From: Megaleporinus macrocephalus | Lineage: Eukaryota > Chordata > Actinopteri > Characiformes > Anostomidae | DNA: 64,000 nt | Assembly (NCBI GenBank): GCA_021613375.1 | Contig: CM038706.1 | Span: 21,146,866 to 21,210,865 of the forward strand | Reading direction: 5' to 3' | In this document: positions 1 through 12,551 of the stretch, in pieces | Position numbering within the stretch: position 1 is the first letter of the stretch | Layout: each line of letters begins with the position of its first letter | The notes under the pieces: generated by a model | Told to the model about the DNA's origin: nothing | The model's input: only the letters and a program-made list of their open reading frames with translations | The model's database searches: none | Translations under genes and position numbers: made by a program

Positions 1-3000
1 ATCATGGACAGCATTTTACAAAGCAAAAGAAAGCAAAAACAACTCCCTCAAAACCTAGAATATCAAAGAAAAGAGCCTCTGAGGTTGAGGGAGGCAACCA
101 TAGGATACCACTAGCCAAGAGGACACCCAATAGGAAAACCCCTTTCAAGAAAGCCTTGCAGCAAAAAGCAAGGTTACACGCTAAGAGCAGCCCGTTTCTG
201 CCACAGACTCAAATAGACCTGAAAAAATATCTAGCACAGGCTCATCATGAGAAAAGGCAGCTTTTCCATTTCAACAGCAAGAAAGAGGACTTAGAGACTC
301 TCGTGAGCTGTGGGAACCAGAAAGCTCTGAGTCATTCCATTGGAAACCAATCCCAACCAAACGGACACTGTCACAGTCTCACGAACGGTCATCTAGGTGC
401 TACCCATGGCCAGAAGCATGAATGTGAAGAACACTTGATTTCTCAGGTATTGAAAACCTACAGTGTGCTAAACCACGGTGCTAAATCCCAAGCCCAGTAT
501 GCCATGCCTGGCGTCTCCGGTGCAGATCCATCGCAGAATCTAGGGAGGTGCCATAAAGTAAACAGCGGGAGCTGTGAGCCACGGCAGACTCCCCATGATC
601 AGAATGGATATTACAAAGTGGAGACGTCTGGCTCTGTCACAGTTTTGTCTACATCAGCTGGTAATGTGGAAAATGGTGATGGGGAGTCATTTGGAGAAAA
701 CACTCCCACCAAGCATACACTCGACAGCTTTTTGGAATCTCCATTGAAGTTCTTGGATAATTCAACCAAGAATCTAATCAACACCCCCTCCAAAAAGAAC
801 TCAGAGCTCCCCTCTTGCGAGTGTAGGGGTAAGCTGTGACATACAATGCCCTTCACCACAATATTTTAAAAGACTATACACAAGGATATATTGCACAAGT
901 TTATTATTTCCAGTTTATATATTCATGTTCAAATGATTTCCCTTGTAGAGCATATCATTGAGAAAGAGGAGGGTCCTTTTTACACACACCTTGGCTCTGG
1001 GCCAACTGTAGCAGCAGTACGTGAGATGATGGAGGACAGGTAACACTGTTTTTTCTTTTTTTCCCCGACATTGTGTTACTTGTATATGGTGGAGACAGTC
1101 ATTTGTTATAGGCTTTTAATCTATATTAGGTTTTCTTGATGAGCTTTCACGTCTACTGTGAAGTATTAGTGCACACGTACTCACCAATGCTGATGCGAGT
1201 AATGGCTAAATGCTCTCATGCAGTCTCAAAGTTACAACAGGAAACCACTTTCTGTGCTGAAGGGGCCCAGCAGAGTAACTCTCACCAGAGTGAGGTCAAT
1301 TCACAATGACCCTGTACAGCTATAGTAGTCTTACGCAAAGTTGCATTTGGAGTTATTGTGTTGTGTTGTGTTGTTTTGTTTTCCTACTCTCTGAAACTTT
1401 TGTTTCAGGTTCGGGCAGAAAGGCAAAGCAGTGCGTGTGGAAGTTGTAGTTTATACTGGGAGAGAGGGGCGGAGCTCCCAGGGTTGCCCTATAGCAAAGT
1501 GGGTCAGTAATCTATGTTAAATTTCTTTTTCTTTTTTTAACAAAAACCCACAGAAGTCGCAAAATCAGAGATAAGTGTAGAGGAGAAGAGGAGATATTTC
1601 ATCATGACTTTTTATTTTATAATTTTATAAGAAATTATTAGAAATTAGTGTTTTGCATTAACATATTTTACATTTTAGCCATATTTTTCTTGACTTTAAA
1701 ATTGCAGATTTAAATCTATTGATATAGAATGTAATTCACTATGGGCAGAATTCAGAGGTGACTGGTTAAGTTTAAGAGTTCTGGCAGTGGATAAGCTGGA
1801 ACAGTTATCTGTATTCAGACTCATGCCAAGGTTAATTTTCAGGGTGACACATATTTAAAATATTTAAATAGCTCATGTGCACTTCTCCAAGGTTGCCTTT
1901 CACAAAAGTTGGTTATCTGAATTCTGAATATTCATGTGCACAATTATCTCTGAATTCAAGCCTGTGTAACTCATTTATTTTGTAATTACACAACCACAAT
2001 AAAAGTAGAAAAGCAAAAAGAAAACACACAAGAGTACTTGCTAACATATTTGAATGTATTGTAATTGTGATTGTGTGAATGCTTTATTCCAGGTGATTCG
2101 TCGGGCCAGTGAGGAAGAGAAGCTGCTGTGTCTGGTGCGCCAACGTGCAGGTCACTGCTGTCAGAATGCAGTGGTGGTCATTCTCATTCTGGCCTGGGAG
2201 GGGATCCCACGCAGCATGGCTGACAGACTGTACCAGGAGCTTACGCAGACCCTGTACAAATACGGCTCGCCCACCAGCCGTCGCTGTGCTCTTAATGAGG
2301 AGTGAGTCAGGAGCCACAGAGAGTGACCATTATTCAAACACACACATGCACAGATGAAAATGTAATTTTTGGGGTGTTTATTAAAGATGGATGAGCACTG
2401 CCAGTATAGTTTTTGGTATTACTCTGCAACTAACCTGCTGTTCTTTGGCCCTGCCGTCTTGTTTCTCCTCAGTCGTACCTGTGCTTGTCAGGGCCTGGAC
2501 CCAGAGACCTGTGGAGCTTCTTTCTCGTTCGGCTGCTCGTGGAGCATGTACTTCAATGGCTGCAAGTTTGCCCGCAGCAAAGTGCCCCGGAAGTTCCGGC
2601 TACAGGGAGACTACCCAGAGGAGGTGAGCACAGAGGGCAGGATTAGTAAACAGACTGATGACATGTACCCTGTAATATGGTCTGCTTTGATTATACATTT
2701 GAGTACAGTGTGTGATGTAAGATCTTAATAATAGTGAAAGCTCATGTAGATCAATATAGCTTCTTGCCTCCCAGTGGTCATAAATAGAATCGCCGCAGGC
2801 AGTAATATATTATTGACAGAGACAGCCAAGTGTAGTACTGCTAGTGTTTGTTATGGAGGAAATAGCAGCTTAACATAATGTCAGAAGATCAAATTAAGTT
2901 TTTGTCATGTTTCTGGTTTTATCAGGAGGGGAAGTTAGAAAGAAACCTGCAAAATTTGGCAACGGATGTGGCTCCTTTGTATAGGAAACTTGCCCCCGAG

Positions 3001-6000
3001 GCCTATCAAAATCAGGTAAGAATCACATCCAGAAATCATTTGTACTAGATTTGTAATGATATATTATAGAAAAACTGGGGCTAGCCATCCTTAGCCCTTA
3101 GGTCTGTCCAAAAATGAAGTCCAAACTCTTCCTTGCACTCATTACATTCCCTATATACACCACTCCTCTGCTCGCACCTTCTTGTGATGAAATTCATCTC
3201 TTCCAACTCTTACTCACTCTTTACTTGGCAAGGGGGGGCCTGGATTCAAATCTCAGCAACCAAAGCCACCCAAAACTCCAGCCAAGTTTCTCAGAGTTGC
3301 TCTACATTGCCCTACCTTAAAGAGAACCCCAGCTGGTAACACCTGTAAGCCTTATATGGTGTAATGACTCTAAATTGTTAAGACGTTGCAAAAAATATCA
3401 CAAAAGTAGCAGATTTATTAATAAATTAGCGCGTTTATTCTAAATATTAAATATATGGACACAGCCGTTATTTCTGACGCGCAATTCTCATCACTTCAGT
3501 CTCGATGTGCTTGTGTCATTCAGTAGACCACCACTGGTGGGAGACTTGACGGATGCTGTTGGTTTTAAGCGTTGGCTAAAACACAATGCAGTGCCACAGT
3601 TTTCCCACATAGGAAGTGCGAAAACGTCAGAATATGGAACAATGAAAGTTTACCGTTACCCGTTTACCGTTAACAGCAGCTGCTTCTCCCTTGTTTGGAT
3701 CCTGAACGTGAAAGTACAGCCTTAGTAGTCAACATACTACTTCACTAATAAACAACGTTCGAAGCTCAGAGAAACTCCTGTTCAGTTTATCTAGCTGTAA
3801 ACTGGCTGTCAATTTTTTCTGCTAGAAAGCGGAGCTCCTTTAACAGACACTCTCCTTCTCCGTCAACATCATGTTTCCTCAACAACACCAGGCACTGTGT
3901 CCATTTCTCGCCTCCACAGCTCTCTGTTCATCATCATTTTGACTCACTTGTTGTGTTTTGTCGCAGCTGATGTCAGAAATGTGTTCTGGCTCAAACTGCA
4001 AAGGCTGAACAGTAGTTATGTTTAACTAGCTAGCTGTGCTCAAGCACGATGGCCGGTTACTGCAGCCATTTGACGTCACTACCCGCTGCACACGTCAGTA
4101 GTTACAACAATGGCGACCTACGTGCAACAGGATTTTACAGAAAATCCAATAAATCTGCTAATTTTAGTTATTTTTAACATGTCTTAATAAATAACACCAT
4201 CATTACACCATATTAAGGCTTACAAGTGTTACCAGCCAGGGTTTCCTTTAAGTGGTCCACACTTTGCAAATACCCCTTTAAATAATTCACTACCACAGTG
4301 ACAAAGCTATGTAGAACGGTACTCTTGACATTACGTGTGACCTAACAGGTGGAGCAGGAACAGTCAGGACAGGCCTGTCGCCTGGGCATGACAGAGGGTC
4401 GTCCGTTCTCTGGTGTGACAGCATGCGTGGACTTTTGCGCTCACGCTCACAGAGACACACACAACATGAACAACGGGAGTACTGTGGTAAGCCTCACCTC
4501 TCACCTCACAAGTCATCTCATTCACACACTGGCTCTTTAGAATGTTACATTAAAATCATAGTGGAAATAATAAATCCCTTTACACAGAAACCAAATCTTT
4601 CAAACTTGTTCAGTAACTCTTATTATGCGTCATTAACAAGACTGATGTGTCACTGATGTGAAGAACCACTCTTCCAAAGTTACTTGTGTGAGAGTGTGTG
4701 GAGATCCTACTAAATGTGAGCAGTGTGGTCCATCACCCTCTTTTTCTAACATGATGCCCAGCTAACCTCTTCGACCTGCATCATAAAAAGTGGCACTCTG
4801 TCCCTGTTTGACTTACAGGTATGCACTTTAACGAAGGAGGATAACCGCGCAGTGAGAAACATTCCAGAGGACGAGCAGCTGCACGTCCTTCCTCTCTATA
4901 AGATCTCGGAGACCGATGAGTTTGGTCGTGCGGAGGGCCAGTGGGCTAAGATAAAGACCGGAGCTCTGCAAGTCCTCTCTTCCTTCCCAAGAGAGGTGCG
5001 TCTGCTGGCTGAGCCTGTCAAGTCTGCCCGAAAGAGAAGACAGGAGGCCAAGAGAGAGCGGCAGGAGAAGAAGCAGGTCACCCCAGTGAAAGTGAAGAAC
5101 GAGCCGCTCAAAGGTACCGTCGTAGTGGTCTGCCCTCTGAGGCACTTCAACATCTTCATGATTTGTTGAGCTGGTTCTGTGATGTGTGGTGCTTTTAGGA
5201 GTTAGCATAAGGCCTGTGCAGAATAGAATGTCCACTGGTCCCAGAAGTTTAGTTTCATTTGCACTTTATTCATGCTATTTTCCATGACAACACTGGGTGG
5301 GGGGGGCATCTTTGTTTACCTTGTGTTAGAACTTCTGGTGCACCTGTTGATGCGTTGATACCAATTCCAAGCAAAACAACAACAAACTTATAGAATGACT
5401 AGCATAATATGTTCAGTAAGAGGGAATCAATTTGAGGAAGAGGAAAACTTGGCTTGAACAACAGAGTTACGAACACAGCACATAAAGAGTGTTGTAAAGC
5501 CGCCTTCCAAAGAAGACCACCTGCGTCTGTGGCTGAAGGCGCTAAAATTAAAACATCCATCCAAACCTCGGTATGTCTGTTCTTACCATTCTGTGGAGGG
5601 AAACCAGCACCAGAGCATCCTTATCCAGAGAAATGGCTCACTTATGAAGCTCAGAGGAAGCAGACACGTCGGGTGTTTGCGAGTTAACTGTTTTATGATC
5701 AGTGTCCACCGCGCTAGGCTATTTGGGCTGTAACTAACACCCACCCAGAGTGGCTCAGGCAGCTGGCTCAACATGGGTTTACACCGGCTTTCAGAAATAT
5801 AAACTCATCGTCTATGTGTAGGAGCACACCGCCGACCTTCCCACTTTGGAGGTACTGATACGCTTCACTACTTGTATAGTTTTTCATTGCTGAAACGTCT
5901 ACACCTTCCGAAAATACAAAGTAATAGAAAATGTCGCCATATATAACCTCAGACCACCTTCTCATATCATCCACCCACCTTTATCCTTGTTATTAACCTT

Positions 6001-7367
6001 GGATTATTAGAGCTTCTTATTGCCTCTCTGGTCTCCTCCCATGTAACTGTATTCATTTTGGTTAGCTGAGCGGAAGTTCTAACACAAAGGCGGAAGAAAC
6101 ACATGCTTGGAAGTGGGTGTGGTGAAATACGGTGAATAACCCAGCAAAATAAATCACTGCATGTAGTTTATTTTTTGTTCATGATTCCAGCAATTGCTAT
6201 GAATGTTGACTTTTCTGTTTGCTAGCTTGTTTTTCTTTGCTTTTTCTGGTATTGCTTACTTAAAGATGTCTATTTTCCTTCATAGGTTTTAAAAGCACTT
6301 CCTCTGAGCTTTCACCATGTTTCAAAACAGAGACACATTCCTCTACTCCTTACTCTTCCCCTATGCGACTGCCCAGGACTCCAGACATGGGGAGCCACTT
6401 ACTGGACTCCTCAAGTCCTTACAGGAGCGCGTACTGTACTCCTCCAGGGAGCTCTAGCCGAGACATAGCAGCACTTTCCTCCTCCCCTCACCCCATCCTT
6501 CCTGCACCACGTCATCAGAATGCTGGAGAATTGTCCCAGAGCAATGGATCTCCTCTCCTCAGATACGAAATGGGGCAAGAAGCAGCCAGGCACTTCTCTC
6601 CAGATCTCTCAGAACAGAAACCATTCAGAAACCATCAGCATGTGGAGAGCCCCCTGGGATTGAAGTCCTCAGGTCTCCGTGGTAACTGTTTCGCAGTTAA
6701 AGCTGAGCCTGAGGAGGTTCGCTGTTTCCAGGGCGGAGCCTCTCCAAGACTGCTTTCTCCATCCCGGGCTGAGGGTCTCCACAGCCGCCTGAACTTCCAC
6801 CAAGCGCAGCCGAGCCTGGATGACCATCACGGGCAGCCAACGTCTCCTCGACCCCTGACCCCCGAAGAGGTCAAAGCTGAGGAAGTGTGGTCAGACAGCG
6901 AGCACAACTTCTTGGACGGCGATATCGGCGGGGTCGCGGTGGCCCCGTCTCACGGCTCCATTCTCATCGAGTGCGCTCGGCGAGAGCTGCACGCCACCAC
7001 CCCCATCGTGCGGCCAAACCGCAGCCACCCCACCCGCATCTCTCTGGTCTTCTACCAGCACAAGAGCCTTAACACCCCCGGCCACGGGCTGCTCCAGTGG
7101 GAGGCCAAGATGGCGGAAAAGGCCAGGGAGAGGGAGGAGGCCGAGCGGCTGGGACTGGAGCCCGGGGCCCTCAGCTCTGCCAAGGCGAGAAAGGCGAAGG
7201 CAGCGGGCAGCGATACAGAAAGCGGAGAGGAGGACGTGCGGCAGGACGAGAGGGAGAAGCTACAGGTCCCCACGCGGCAGTCTTTAACAGCCACTCGGGA
7301 CGGCCTCATCACATCGGCCCCGTACGCCCTCACCCAGGTCACCGGGCCTTACAACCGCTGGACGTGA
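1..7367 (+). CDS. tet1: TET methylcytosine dioxygenase, 3' part (probably tet1), 5'-truncated by window edge
   Basis: Fe(II)/2-oxoglutarate dioxygenase that oxidises 5-methylcytosine in nuclear DNA. Nine exons were joined with consistent phases: 1-828 (frame from base 3), 949-1039, 1409-1502, 2093-2301, 2473-2623, 2926-3015, 4349-4486, 4819-5113 and 6286-7367 (TGA 7365-7367), about 991 visible residues. The first exon is a large pre-catalytic exon ending in the block [14 protein letters not shown] and the first Cys pair (SCEC). The Cys-rich region follows ([20 protein letters not shown]). The double-stranded beta-helix carries the iron HxD as HRD (4448-4456) and the second iron His in RRELHATTP (6990-6992). 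The 2-oxoglutarate Arg is in HPTRISLVF (7035-7037). The last exon holds the low-complexity insert seen in all TETs and ends GPYNRWT. The CXXC region would lie upstream. The paralogue call (TET1 rather than TET2/TET3) rests on the pre-catalytic block and on linkage to ccar1, so it is less certain than the family call. Confidence 0.85.
3321..4247. mobile_element. 927-bp non-autonomous DNA transposon with long inverted termini and TTAA target duplication, in tet1 intron
   Basis: The element starts AGAGAACCCCAGCTGGTAAC and its far end, read on the minus strand, is AGGAAACCCTGGCTGGTAAC. The similarity continues inward through GTAAGCC and GGTGTAATGA, giving inverted termini of 50 bases or more. TTAA flanks both ends directly (3317-3320 and 4248-4251). 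A TTAA target duplication is typical of piggyBac and Kolobok superfamilies. No transposase frame is visible inside, so this is a deletion derivative moved in trans. It sits wholly within the intron between the exons ending at 3015 and starting at 4349. Confidence 0.75.
5321..6087. repeat. Exact 15-bp inverted repeat about 740 bp apart in last tet1 intron (possible MITE)
   Basis: TTGTGTTAGAACTTC at 5321-5335 recurs in exact reverse complement at 6073-6087. The interval has no conserved reading frame and lies within the intron 5114-6285. This may be the termini of an old DNA transposon. I could not find a clear target-site duplication. Confidence 0.4.
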
Positions 7368-9981
7368 CAGTGGCCAGTGCCACTTTTTTTTTAGCTAATG
7401 CCTTACCTCAGTCAGCTCTCTCTCTCTTTGACACCTCTTTATACATGTGCTCTCTTTTTCGTTTGTGCTCTTCATCTCAGCTTTTTAAAAACGATACTGA
7501 CGACCCATTTGTCAGTTTTTAAACTGTGAGTTTTGGTGCGTATACATGTCCTGGTTTTTAATGTAAAGAGACGGTGCTCAGAACAGATGTCTAAAAAAAC
7601 TGGTTTTATACAAGAAAAGAGATGAAATTAGTGTATAGAAGATGTGACTATTTATTCTGAACATTTTCACAACTATTTGTATTTAATTTCTGGTCCAAGC
7701 CTGTTTACTGCAATATGACTGTGTCAGCCTGTAAATGATGTGTGTAGTAAACACTCAGAATTGACATTGTAAAATGTGAATTCGAATGTTTTGTTTTATT
7801 TCGTTCTGTTTTTGTTTTTTTCTTTGTCATCCTTGGGTGCTCTCGTCAGACATTCAGTACTCGTTATTTTATGGTGCCATTGTAGCAGTAACTTACTTTG
7901 AATAACCACAAACATACATCACTCTTTTAAAGTTTTAAAGTATGTGACACGAATAGGCTGTTAGTTAGATTTGAACATACATGTAGCATTGGTTTTATCG
8001 CACCGTGATATTGTATTGAAGGTACATAGACACATAGATTCTCCTGTTGTACATGGCATTGTTTGGAAAAAAAAGCACTTTTAAACAACTTGACTTTCGA
8101 AATGTCCTGTATGCACAGTTTTTATGTTTTTGTTGTTTATGAGCGACCTCCTTCATCCAATATCTGTATATATATGCTTTGCATGTCTGTTTGGAACTCA
8201 TCCATGATTTTTAAACCATGCTTATCTAAGCAATAATCATGGATCGTTATATGCTGCATTTTGATAATGTGTCAAAATTGAAACCATTTTATTACTGGAA
8301 CATGAAAATATATTATTACTGATTTCCCGATTTTTGAGGTTTTTCAACTCCCAAAGAGTTTAAAACATGACTTGAAACAGCCTTTTATACATAATCAGAT
8401 ATGTTATATTTTGTCATTCAAGTGTGCTAAGATATGTCTGAACGATTTTACTGTACGTTTCTCACTGGTGCTTTTTTGAAGACCTACTATACATCCTCCT
8501 GAGATCAGATCATTTTATGTTTTATTGCTGCGTAGAGCTTTTTTTAAATTTCAAATCAGTCACCCCATATCTTGCCATTTGTATACTTAATGTTTGCATA
8601 ATATTAGCTTTTTTTAAACCAATATAATGTTGTTGTTGGTGGTTTCTTGTTTGCTTGTTTGTTTGTTGCATTAAATGAGAAGTCCCATTTCACAGCTATA
8701 CTTTAGAAGTCTCTGTTAAAGAGTCTGTCTAGCTCCAGCCAAGAAGAAATGCTACTATAGACATTTGGGGTTTTTATTATTATTACAGGTCCTTTTACAT
8801 TTTAAGGTGCTAAAAGTTGTGCTATGTAAATATACCACGTAATGGTGCGCTCAGATCTCCTCTGATTCTAATTCAAACAGCCCTCGAGGCTTCACACCAG
8901 CTGTGTAAAATCTTTAAAGGCTTGTCTGAGAGCTGCACTATGTGTTATTCGTACTGCAGAGACAGAGGAAGGTCCTACAGAAAACCCAATGTGAATCTAC
9001 ATTATGGGGAACTTGAAGTCAGAGAGTGGTTCACTCTAGTGGGTGTTTGTATTTAAAGCTACTTTTGCTAGACAAGGAAATTGTTGGTTCAGGAAAATAA
9101 CCCATGCTGACAAGAAATTGTGTGCAGAGTTATTTAGTAAGATGGAGAAAAGCTACTTTTCCTAAGTAAACGAAGAGCACCTGTAGTAACGCTGGGCTGT
9201 TATGTCACTCTGTAGGGGGAGAACTTGATTATTGGTAGTACTAATACAGAGCTGGCTTTTTTCTTCTTTTTTTATTATCATGGTGGGTTGATGTGTACAA
9301 TACAAGAACATATGGTGACACAATTTGATGATTATTTGATGATAGTAATGACCTTCAGAATTTATAACCATGCTAAAATGTCCCAAAAGACAAAGTAAAC
9401 TTCCCAAACGTTCCCTAAATGAAGGTTCTGGCTGACTTTTGTGAATGATTCTTTTTTAGTGTTATTGTTAAAGAGTCATTCTAAGTTGTTTAAGAACTTA
9501 AATGCAGTTTTTGTACAACCAAGTGTGATACCCTCCAAGATTTAGGCTTAGTCGGTGGTTGAGTGCTTTTATAGATGTCCAGTTGTAAAGGTTTAACACA
9601 AAAACTTCTAGTAGATCACACACATATTATTGCGGTCAGAACCTCCTATGTCTTGTTTTTTTTTTCCAGTTTCTCACATGATTGGAAATGTCTGTTGTCC
9701 TTTACATTGTGTGTGAATTTGATGATGACGAACCAAAAGAAATAGCCCAAAAGTAGAAAAGAATTCTGGTTCCATTGACTTGCATTACAAGCAAAGTGTT
9801 TTCTTTTTCTTTTGCCTCTCAAGTTAGCCTTTTGTTGCGACAGCAGCCATAAACAAAAGTCAAATACATGTTTTGTAATTTGTAATGAAGGAACATAAGT
9901 TAACTTTAGCTCCACAGAGAACTCAACTTCAATACGTAATTACTTCTTGTTTGCTGAATTTAACATTTTTTATTTAATAAA
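7368..9981 (+). other. Probable tet1 3' UTR with candidate poly(A) signal
   Basis: AT-rich sequence without coding signal follows the tet1 stop. A canonical AATAAA at 9976-9981 is a plausible cleavage signal, giving a 3' UTR of about 2.6 kb. The distal part includes a copy of dispersed repeat family A (around 9720-9900), so the true transcript end could be earlier. Confidence 0.4.
9720..9900. repeat. Dispersed repeat family A, copy 1
   Basis: It shares the core TCTGGTTCCATTGACTT (about 9764-9780) and flanking similarity with copies near 55040 and 62990. The family is described in the findings. I do not recognise a name for it. Confidence 0.5.
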
Positions 9982-10013
9982 AACAAAACATGGGGTATAA
10001 AATGTGCCTTACT

Positions 10014-10110
10014 TATAACTTTTGCACAGGCCAGACTTTACATTTTATTTTTCCCCCAACATGTTACACTCAGCAAGTAAGCAGTTTAAAATGTCCATTA
10101 AAATGTGTAG
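10014..10110. repeat. Dispersed repeat family B, copy 1
   Basis: It shares CTTTTGCACAGGCCA, a T-rich stretch and CAACATGTTA in the same order and spacing as the copies near 61450 and (partially) 34925. Family name not recognised. Confidence 0.5.
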
Positions 10111-11369
10111 ATCATGTGCACTTACCTTTCCTTCAGAACGTGTCATTTCTTTCACTCAAAATGATCAGCGTGATGTTTCCTTAGCTATGTCAAATCATCA
10201 TATCAGTCTCTTTGTTATACCTTTTCCTTTCTTTTTTAAACTTGTGCCCAGACATTTTTAGAAAATCCTCATTGTCTTCCTAATCCAATTCAGATTCTTA
10301 TATAAGACAAGATTCCGTACAGTACAGTTTTGAGATGAGCATTACTTTTGAATGTAAACCATTAAAGTCAGTACACATTACAGGAAGTTGTGATTTATGT
10401 GTCGTTCATACCTCCCAGAGTCTTGATGTGTTCTTGATGGTTTTTTTTTTTTTTTGACAAGGACAGTAAAACAGCACCAGCTTTTGAGTCCTCAGAGAAA
10501 TAAAATGTAAACGTGTGTTACAGTTTGAAACCTGTGTTAGTCTGTTTTTGTCTAGAACTGCACTGTGTAATGTAGAGAAGTTGACTCAGTCTTTGACATG
10601 AGCACACGAATCACCCTGAGAACAGTTCTTTTTAGAAACATAAGCTATTATGACTGTGCTGTCCTCAGACTTAAATAACAATAAATGAGAAGTAGGATGT
10701 CTAGGTGGCACAATAACACAGTAGGACAGAGGCTGCAGTCTACTGTGCTTCACAGTCATATCAGCTGTGTTCTGTGGGCTACTGAAATTTCATAGCAGGA
10801 CTGATCAGAGAAGGAAGCGCTTAAGTTAGAGTATAACTATCTGCTGTCGCTTGTAGAGTTAAAGTAAACACCAGTAAAAAGCAGCTGCCACTTCATAATT
10901 CAACAGTTTGGATCCTGCTTATTTTAGATTTTATATTTCCTGGTTTACGTTCCTTCACAGTGCTGGTTAAGTTGATTTGCAGGCGGCTTTTCAGCTTCAT
11001 GCTTTGCAGGTTAAAGTACAACACTCAGCTCCTCATCTGTGACTCTTTTCACTGATATGTGTTGAGAGTCTGTCTCGTTCAAGAGATACTACAGACTAAG
11101 CAACACTGACTGACTACAGAACACATACCAGTGTTGAGAGATACATTCCCATCTGTTACGCTAGTACCTGCATCACACCACGATATTGATAGCAATACTG
11201 ACAGGTATGAAAATGTGATTTACTGTGGTGTAAGTAATTTTCTGGTGATTCATATGATTCTGAAAGAACAGTTCACTGTCAATAAACAGTAAGAAGTTGC
11301 AGTTCTGGTTGCACCACTGCTGAATCCTGCATCAGTTTTACAGAATGTGTAATTAAAGTCAGTACTAGA

Positions 11370-11495
11370 TGGACTGATGTGATGGACTGATGGCCTGTCC
11401 AGGGCATTTTCAGCTTTTTGCTAACTGAGTGCTGTGATAGGCTCGAGCACCTCCCATGACCCTGGAGAGAAAGCAGCTTGGAAGATGAATGAATA
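11370..11495 (+). repeat. SINE-like 3' tail remnant
   Basis: The wording GATGGCCTGTCCAGGGCAT, then GTGATAGGCTCGAGCACC, then CATGACCCTGGA ending in ATGAATGAATAA follows the layout of the tails of common fish short interspersed repeats. It is diverged and lacks a recognisable tRNA-like head. Confidence 0.5.
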
Positions 11496-12379
11496 ATTAA
11501 TTTAGGTCAAAAATTATTATCTTGATATCTTTCAACAATGTTCTATTTTTGAAAGCATAACTTTAAAATATTTTTAAATAGAATTGAGGCCTTACCGATT
11601 TCACCTGATTAACGGAGAGAGAAAAAAATTAAAGCCTACAATATTAATGAGATGTTGATACACTAGCTTTCTTAGCTTTAGCTGGATGGCACTTAGCTAA
11701 CAGCTAATGTTATTCAGGAGATCCACAGAGGGCCAGTTAGGCTTGTGCCAAAGCCAGTCAACCTTAGAGCCCACTGACACTAAACTTTTCTTCATTCCTT
11801 TCAGAATTGTAACTCATCCACGCTTTCTAATCATAAGGAAAGAGTGAGGATGATATAGCTTTTCACTCAAACAACAAGAAACACAGAACTGCAGCTGCTG
11901 AGAAGACAGAAAGCACAGCGGCTCACTAGAGACTCAGACATGTTACGCTTAAAGAATTAACCCTAACCCTAGACCCTTTTTAACCCACAGTGGTACCTGA
12001 AAGAACAAGGTAGTGATCATGAAAATGTGTCATGTGTTTTGGGGGTCTGGGGGGCACATTTGGCCCCTGAAAAGGGCTATTTATGTCAGACGTATCAATC
12101 TGACACATTCCAGTATCAGCGAAACAATCCAGGTAAAATGTCATACTTAATTAGAACATAGTAGTTTAATAAATGTCTCCTGATTAGATTTGGTCCCATT
12201 TAATTAAGATAAATAAGGAAGGGGGGCATCTTGCACTGGGGGTCTCCTTCACCCAAGTTGCCCTTTATACACAGGCGGACACGATACAGTGATAATAATA
12301 GCACTACTGGAGCTCGACGGTAGTGAAACGTATGAATAGTCTAAAAATGATCAGGCAGAAGTCTGTAAATAGATGAGAG

Positions 12380-12551
12380 CATTGACGTGGCCGGCGTTGT
12401 CGTGCTCGCGCTGTGGTGGGTGTTGGAGCTCGTGAGTCACGCGTGTCTACATTGTCCGTAAGCTCGTGTCCTCTACGGGCCGCCGTACAATCAGAGCGGC
12501 TTCGCGTGACGCAGCGGCGCTGAACGGACAGCAGAATCTCATACAGGCAAG
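12380..12551 (+). promoter_or_regulatory. CpG-rich promoter and 5' UTR of eif4e1c
   Basis: CpG density rises sharply just upstream of the start codon at 12552 and stays high through the first intron to about 13100, while flanking DNA is AT-rich. No TATA box is obvious, which fits a housekeeping promoter. The exact start site cannot be read from sequence. Confidence 0.5.

Larger units (their letters stand above)
9982..12379. other. Intergenic interval between tet1 and eif4e1c
   Basis: No exon-like segment is visible. It contains a family B repeat copy at about 10014-10110, a poly-T run near 10441-10456 and a SINE-like tail at about 11370-11495. The rest is AT-rich DNA with no feature I can support. 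Confidence 0.6.

Noticed and set aside
3225..3260. GGATTCAAATCTC resembling a tRNA B box
   Set aside because: No A box at the right distance and no cloverleaf; at most an old SINE remnant.
5454..5974. Short open frames in the last tet1 intron
   Set aside because: No similarity or splice context; inside the inverted-repeat-bounded segment.
1..7367. Assignment as tet2 or tet3
   Set aside because: Pre-catalytic block and adjacency to the ccar1 locus favour tet1, but the alternative is not fully excluded without a tree.
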